Part shown: positions 5,645 to 6,701 of the stretch, piece after piece
How positions within the stretch are numbered: the stretch's first letter is position 1
Layout of the letters: every line of letters starts with the position of its first letter
Assembly: GCA_051003795.1 (NCBI GenBank)
Contig: JBPCKZ010000112.1
Location: 1-6,701, forward strand
Direction of reading: 5' to 3'
DNA from: JALYXS01 sp051003795
GTDB taxonomy: Bacteria; Acidobacteriota; Terriglobia; Bryobacterales; Bryobacteraceae
Length of the DNA: 6,701 nucleotides
Translations under genes and position numbers: made by a program
The notes under the pieces: generated by a model
Databases searched by the model: none
What the model saw: only the letters and a program-made list of their open reading frames with translations
What the model was told of the DNA's origin: nothing

Positions 5645-6701
5645 TTAGAACGTAAAGCGAGCGCCGCCGTTAATTACCCGGCCTTCCAATGGTGCCCAAG
5701 CATCAACCGTCCATCGTCCATCGGACTCGCGGCTCGGTAAGAGCAAGGGGTCCCATCGCGTCTGGCGCACGTTGCTCAGGTTCTCCAAATTCAGGAAGAG
5801 CTTGGCGTGTGCCGCAATCTTGCGCTCTGCCATTGCCCCCACGAGAACATAACGCGCGGAGTAGTTGCGATAAGGGTTATATTCCAGCCGTTGCCTGCCG
5901 GTGTAATAGCATTCAAGGCCCACCCGCATCACGCCTTCCTTTTCCCACATGCCCACGACGCCCAAGCTTTGCCGCGGGGTCAGCGGAACCTCGGCGCGGC
6001 CTGAAGGCTCAAGTTCGCTAGAACGCACATAGGTGTAGGAAGCAGTCGCCGAGAAAGGCGACTTGCGCCACGTCGCCAAAAGCTCGGCACCACGATTTGT
6101 AGTCGGTCCCGGCAAGTTGAAAATTTGATAGGTTGTGCCTCGGTCCACATAAACGGGATGGTCGATATTCGACGCGAAAAGAGTAGCTGTCACGGAAAGC
6201 GGCCCCATGCTCCGGGTCAGATCGACCGATGCGCTGCGGCCCCGTTCCGCCTTCAGCGGAGCGGGAAGCAGCAGCCTTGCCAATCCGGCTGCTTCCGTCT
6301 CTTCTGTGAGCGGCGTCGGGGCGAAAAATCCCTGCCCGGCGGACACGCGGCTGGTCCATCCGCCTTTGCGGATAAGCTCCGACAGGCGCGGGCTGAAAAA
6401 TGACCCGTAGCGATTGTGAAAATCCACGCGGGCGCTCGCCGATACGCTAAGCCACGAAGCAAGGGTAATATCGTCCTGCGCGAATAGCCCCGGTACCACG
6501 TAGGTATAGGCAAAGCGGGGCGTGTCGCGGGGACGAAAGACATCTCGTTGATCGGCAACACCGGCAACCCATGTATTTTTGCCTGCCGTCCCTTTGATCG
6601 ACACTTCACCAAATAGCAGCTCGTGCCGGTCTCTTTCAATGTCGTCGCCAAACTGGTGCTTGTGTTCTTGGTCCGAAGCGGAAAAGCGCGTTGTCAGGAC
6701 G
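5645..6701 (-). CDS. TonB-dependent outer-membrane receptor, C-terminal part (5' end outside window)
   Basis: The frame is open from the right edge (first full codon at 6700) to the stop at 5645, giving 351 residues of the C-terminal barrel. Alternating amphipathic strands are clear, for example SASARVDFHNRYG, SATASYTYVRSSELEP and MRVGLECYYTGRQR. Typical late-barrel features are FFAPTPLTEETEA, NRGAELLATW, LFLNLENLSNVRQTRWDP and the ending APLEGRVINGGARFTF with the terminal Phe needed for barrel insertion. Such BtuB-like receptors use TonB energy to import metal chelates, cobalamin or similar ligands across the outer membrane. The plug domain and signal peptide would lie to the right. Pairing with a cation transporter suggests a metal-related substrate, which is inference. 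There is no frameshift in the visible part. Start codons inside the frame are not the real start, because homology continues upstream of them. Confidence 0.88.
   Translation of the reverse strand, partial: VLTTRFSASDQEHKHQFGDDIERDRHELLFGEVSIKGTAGKNTWVAGVADQRDVFRPRDTPRFAYTYVVPGLFAQDDITLASWLSVSASARVDFHNRYGSFFSPRLSELIRKGGWTSRVSAGQGFFAPTPLTEETEAAGLARLLLPAPLKAERGRSASVDLTRSMGPLSVTATLFASNIDHPVYVDRGTTYQIFNLPGPTTNRGAELLATWRKSPFSATASYTYVRSSELEPSGRAEVPLTPRQSLGVVGMWEKEGVMRVGLECYYTGRQRLEYNPYRNYSARYVLVGAMAERKIAAHAKLFLNLENLSNVRQTRWDPLLLPSRESDGRWTVDAWAPLEGRVINGGARFTF

Overview
The left two thirds of the window (about 1-4700) look like chromosomal DNA of an Acidobacteriota bacterium, probably related to Solibacter/Bryobacterales. 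This is an inference from recalled protein families, not a database search. The signs are the start of an Oar-like TonB-dependent receptor with a carboxypeptidase-regulatory N-terminus, a scrap of the C-terminus of a second such receptor, a secreted NIPSNAP protein, a PSK-family VapB antitoxin, and an undecaprenyl-diphosphatase/FtsK gene pair. The sequence is GC-rich, so long spurious ORFs run antisense to ftsK.

Layout. 1-163 (-): first 54 codons of a receptor with signal peptide and a good sigma-70-type promoter (194-222). 279-527 (+): vapB antitoxin. 524-628 (+): vapC start overlapping vapB by ATGA, but after about 14 codons it runs in frame into the last ~20 codons of a TonB-dependent receptor, so the toxin is destroyed. 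636-1067 and 1072-1479 (+): NIPSNAP-family exported protein and a DCC-family (DUF393) thiol-disulfide protein, four bases apart. 1486-3864 (-): FtsK/SpoIIIE DNA translocase, convergent with the DCC gene. 3873-4700 (-): undecaprenyl-diphosphatase UppP, directly upstream of ftsK and likely co-transcribed with it.

4701-5097 holds no convincing gene apart from promoter-like sites. From 5098 the character changes to accessory DNA. A small gene with a clear promoter and ribosome-binding site (5098 onward, +) is cut after ~32 codons and joined tail to tail, near 5191-5197, to a CDF-like cation transporter gene (5599 leftward, -) that is itself cut after ~135 codons. Upstream of the transporter on the same strand is a BtuB-like TonB-dependent receptor (5645-6701), whose N-terminus lies outside the window. 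The receptor and transporter probably formed a metal-related operon before the transporter was broken.

The main story is rearrangement: two breakpoints (about 560-566 and 5191-5197) that each join the middle of one gene to part of another. I see no CRISPR array, tRNA, rRNA, intact transposase or clearly new multi-gene system. The breakpoints could be real deletions or insertion scars, or assembly misjoins; sequence alone cannot decide.
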